DNA of 6,321 nt from the NCBI GenBank assembly GCA_026417815.1, contig JAOACN010000047.1, positions 1 to 6,321 on the forward strand. The letters are read 5' to 3'. The position numbers and the translations under genes are program-made. This DNA is from Chloroflexaceae bacterium (GTDB lineage Bacteria; Chloroflexota; Chloroflexia; Chloroflexales; Chloroflexaceae). The notes under the pieces were generated by a model. It was given only the letters and a program-made list of their open reading frames with translations. It did no database searches and had not been told where the DNA came from. Shown here piece after piece: positions 5,784 through 6,321 of the stretch; position 1 is the stretch's first letter; every line of letters starts with the position of its first letter.

Positions 5784-6321
5784 CTAGTAGTTGCTCTTGG
5801 TATCCCCGCGGGCGAAGATCGAGGCCACGTAGTTCAGCACATCGGTCGCGCTCTGCTCATTGTAGCCGAAGTCGCGGATGAGACGGGCCTTGACCACGTC
5901 GATCTTCTCCTGGGTGTCCTTATCGATCACGCGCGAGACCAGGGAGGTCAGCTTGATGCTATCCTTTTGATCCTCGAAGAGCTTCAGTTCCAGCGCCTTG
6001 TGCAGACGCTCGTTGGTGCGGTAGTCGAAGGTCTTGCCCTCGATGGCCAGCGCGCCGATGTAGTTCATAATCTCGCGCCGGAAGTCGTCCTTGCGGCTCT
6101 CGGGGATATCGATCTTCTCCTCGATGCTGCGCATCAGACGCTCATCGGGTTCTTCGTACTGCCCGGTGTAGCGATTGCGCACCTTTTCGCGCTGGGTATA
6201 GGCCTTGATGTTGTCGATGTAGTTGCCGCAGAGGCGCTTGATGGCTTCCTCATCGGCGGAGATGGCCCGCTGCACTTCGTTCTTCACGATCTCGGTATAC
6301 TCCTCGCGCACCACCGAGAGC
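5784..6321 (-). CDS. prkA: PrkA serine protein kinase, C-terminal part
   Basis: PrkA (YeaG in E. coli) is a cytoplasmic protein of about 640-690 residues with an N-terminal AAA+ ATPase-like core and a C-terminal kinase-related region. It is linked to starvation and stationary-phase responses, and to sporulation in Bacillus. Only the last 178 residues are visible; the gene runs off the right edge, so no start exists here. The visible part matches the family C-terminal domain in order: EEYTEIVKNEVQRAI, CGNYIDNIKAY, the strongly conserved EPDERLMRSIEEKI, a RREIMNYIGALAIEGKTFDY segment, NERLHKALELKLF, and the closing GYNEQSATDVLNYVASIF. The ATP-binding P-loop lies outside the window. The stop TAG is followed at once by GGAGGGG, a Shine-Dalgarno-like run with no well-placed start codon after it. 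Identification is strong; an internal GTG at 6314 should not be taken as a start. Confidence 0.95.
   Translation of the reverse strand, partial: LSVVREEYTEIVKNEVQRAISADEEAIKRLCGNYIDNIKAYTQREKVRNRYTGQYEEPDERLMRSIEEKIDIPESRKDDFRREIMNYIGALAIEGKTFDYRTNERLHKALELKLFEDQKDSIKLTSLVSRVIDKDTQEKIDVVKARLIRDFGYNEQSATDVLNYVASIFARGDTKSNY

Noticed and set aside
1..6321. tRNA, rRNA or CRISPR array
   Set aside because: No tRNA-like cloverleaf, rRNA segment or regularly spaced repeat array was seen on either strand by reading.

Overview
The window is a GC-rich bacterial contig end. All five recognisable genes lie on the minus strand, so transcription runs right to left: prkA (C-terminal part) > yeaH (DUF444) > a large polytopic membrane protein resembling GT-C/GT39 glycosyltransferases > spoVR (ycgB family) > prmC (N-terminal part). 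The plus strand carries no gene I can support. Its long open frames are antisense shadows typical of GC-rich DNA.

Organism: SpoVR does not imply a spore former here, because the PrkA/DUF444/SpoVR set is widespread in non-sporulating bacteria. The GC-rich codon use and the style of the membrane protein (one N-terminal helix, an extracytoplasmic beta-rich domain, many helices with a THPPG loop) suggest Chloroflexota, perhaps Chloroflexales. This is inference from recalled family style, not a database result. Bases 3-36 are exactly the Illumina Nextera Read-2 adapter, so the left end is an assembly artefact and prmC is cut there. The sequence is therefore probably a draft genome or metagenome contig.

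Layout: 1-36 adapter; 37-423 prmC N-terminus, ending just before its SAM-binding motif I; 424-636 a short intergenic stretch packed with palindromes and a degenerate direct repeat; 637-2133 spoVR; 2142-4370 the membrane protein, 8 nt from spoVR, with the spoVR ribosome binding site overlapping its stop codon; 4371-4553 a spacer with a GC hairpin; 4554-5669 yeaH; 5670-5783 a spacer dominated by a 13-bp inverted repeat; 5784-6321 the end of prkA.

How the genes fit together: PrkA (AAA+ type serine kinase), YeaH/DUF444 (von Willebrand A domain protein) and SpoVR/YcgB form a conserved stress and stationary-phase module of poorly understood biochemistry. The feature most worth following up is the membrane glycosyltransferase-like gene sitting between yeaH and spoVR, closely linked to spoVR. 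It suggests that in this lineage the module may be tied to the cell envelope or to surface glycans.
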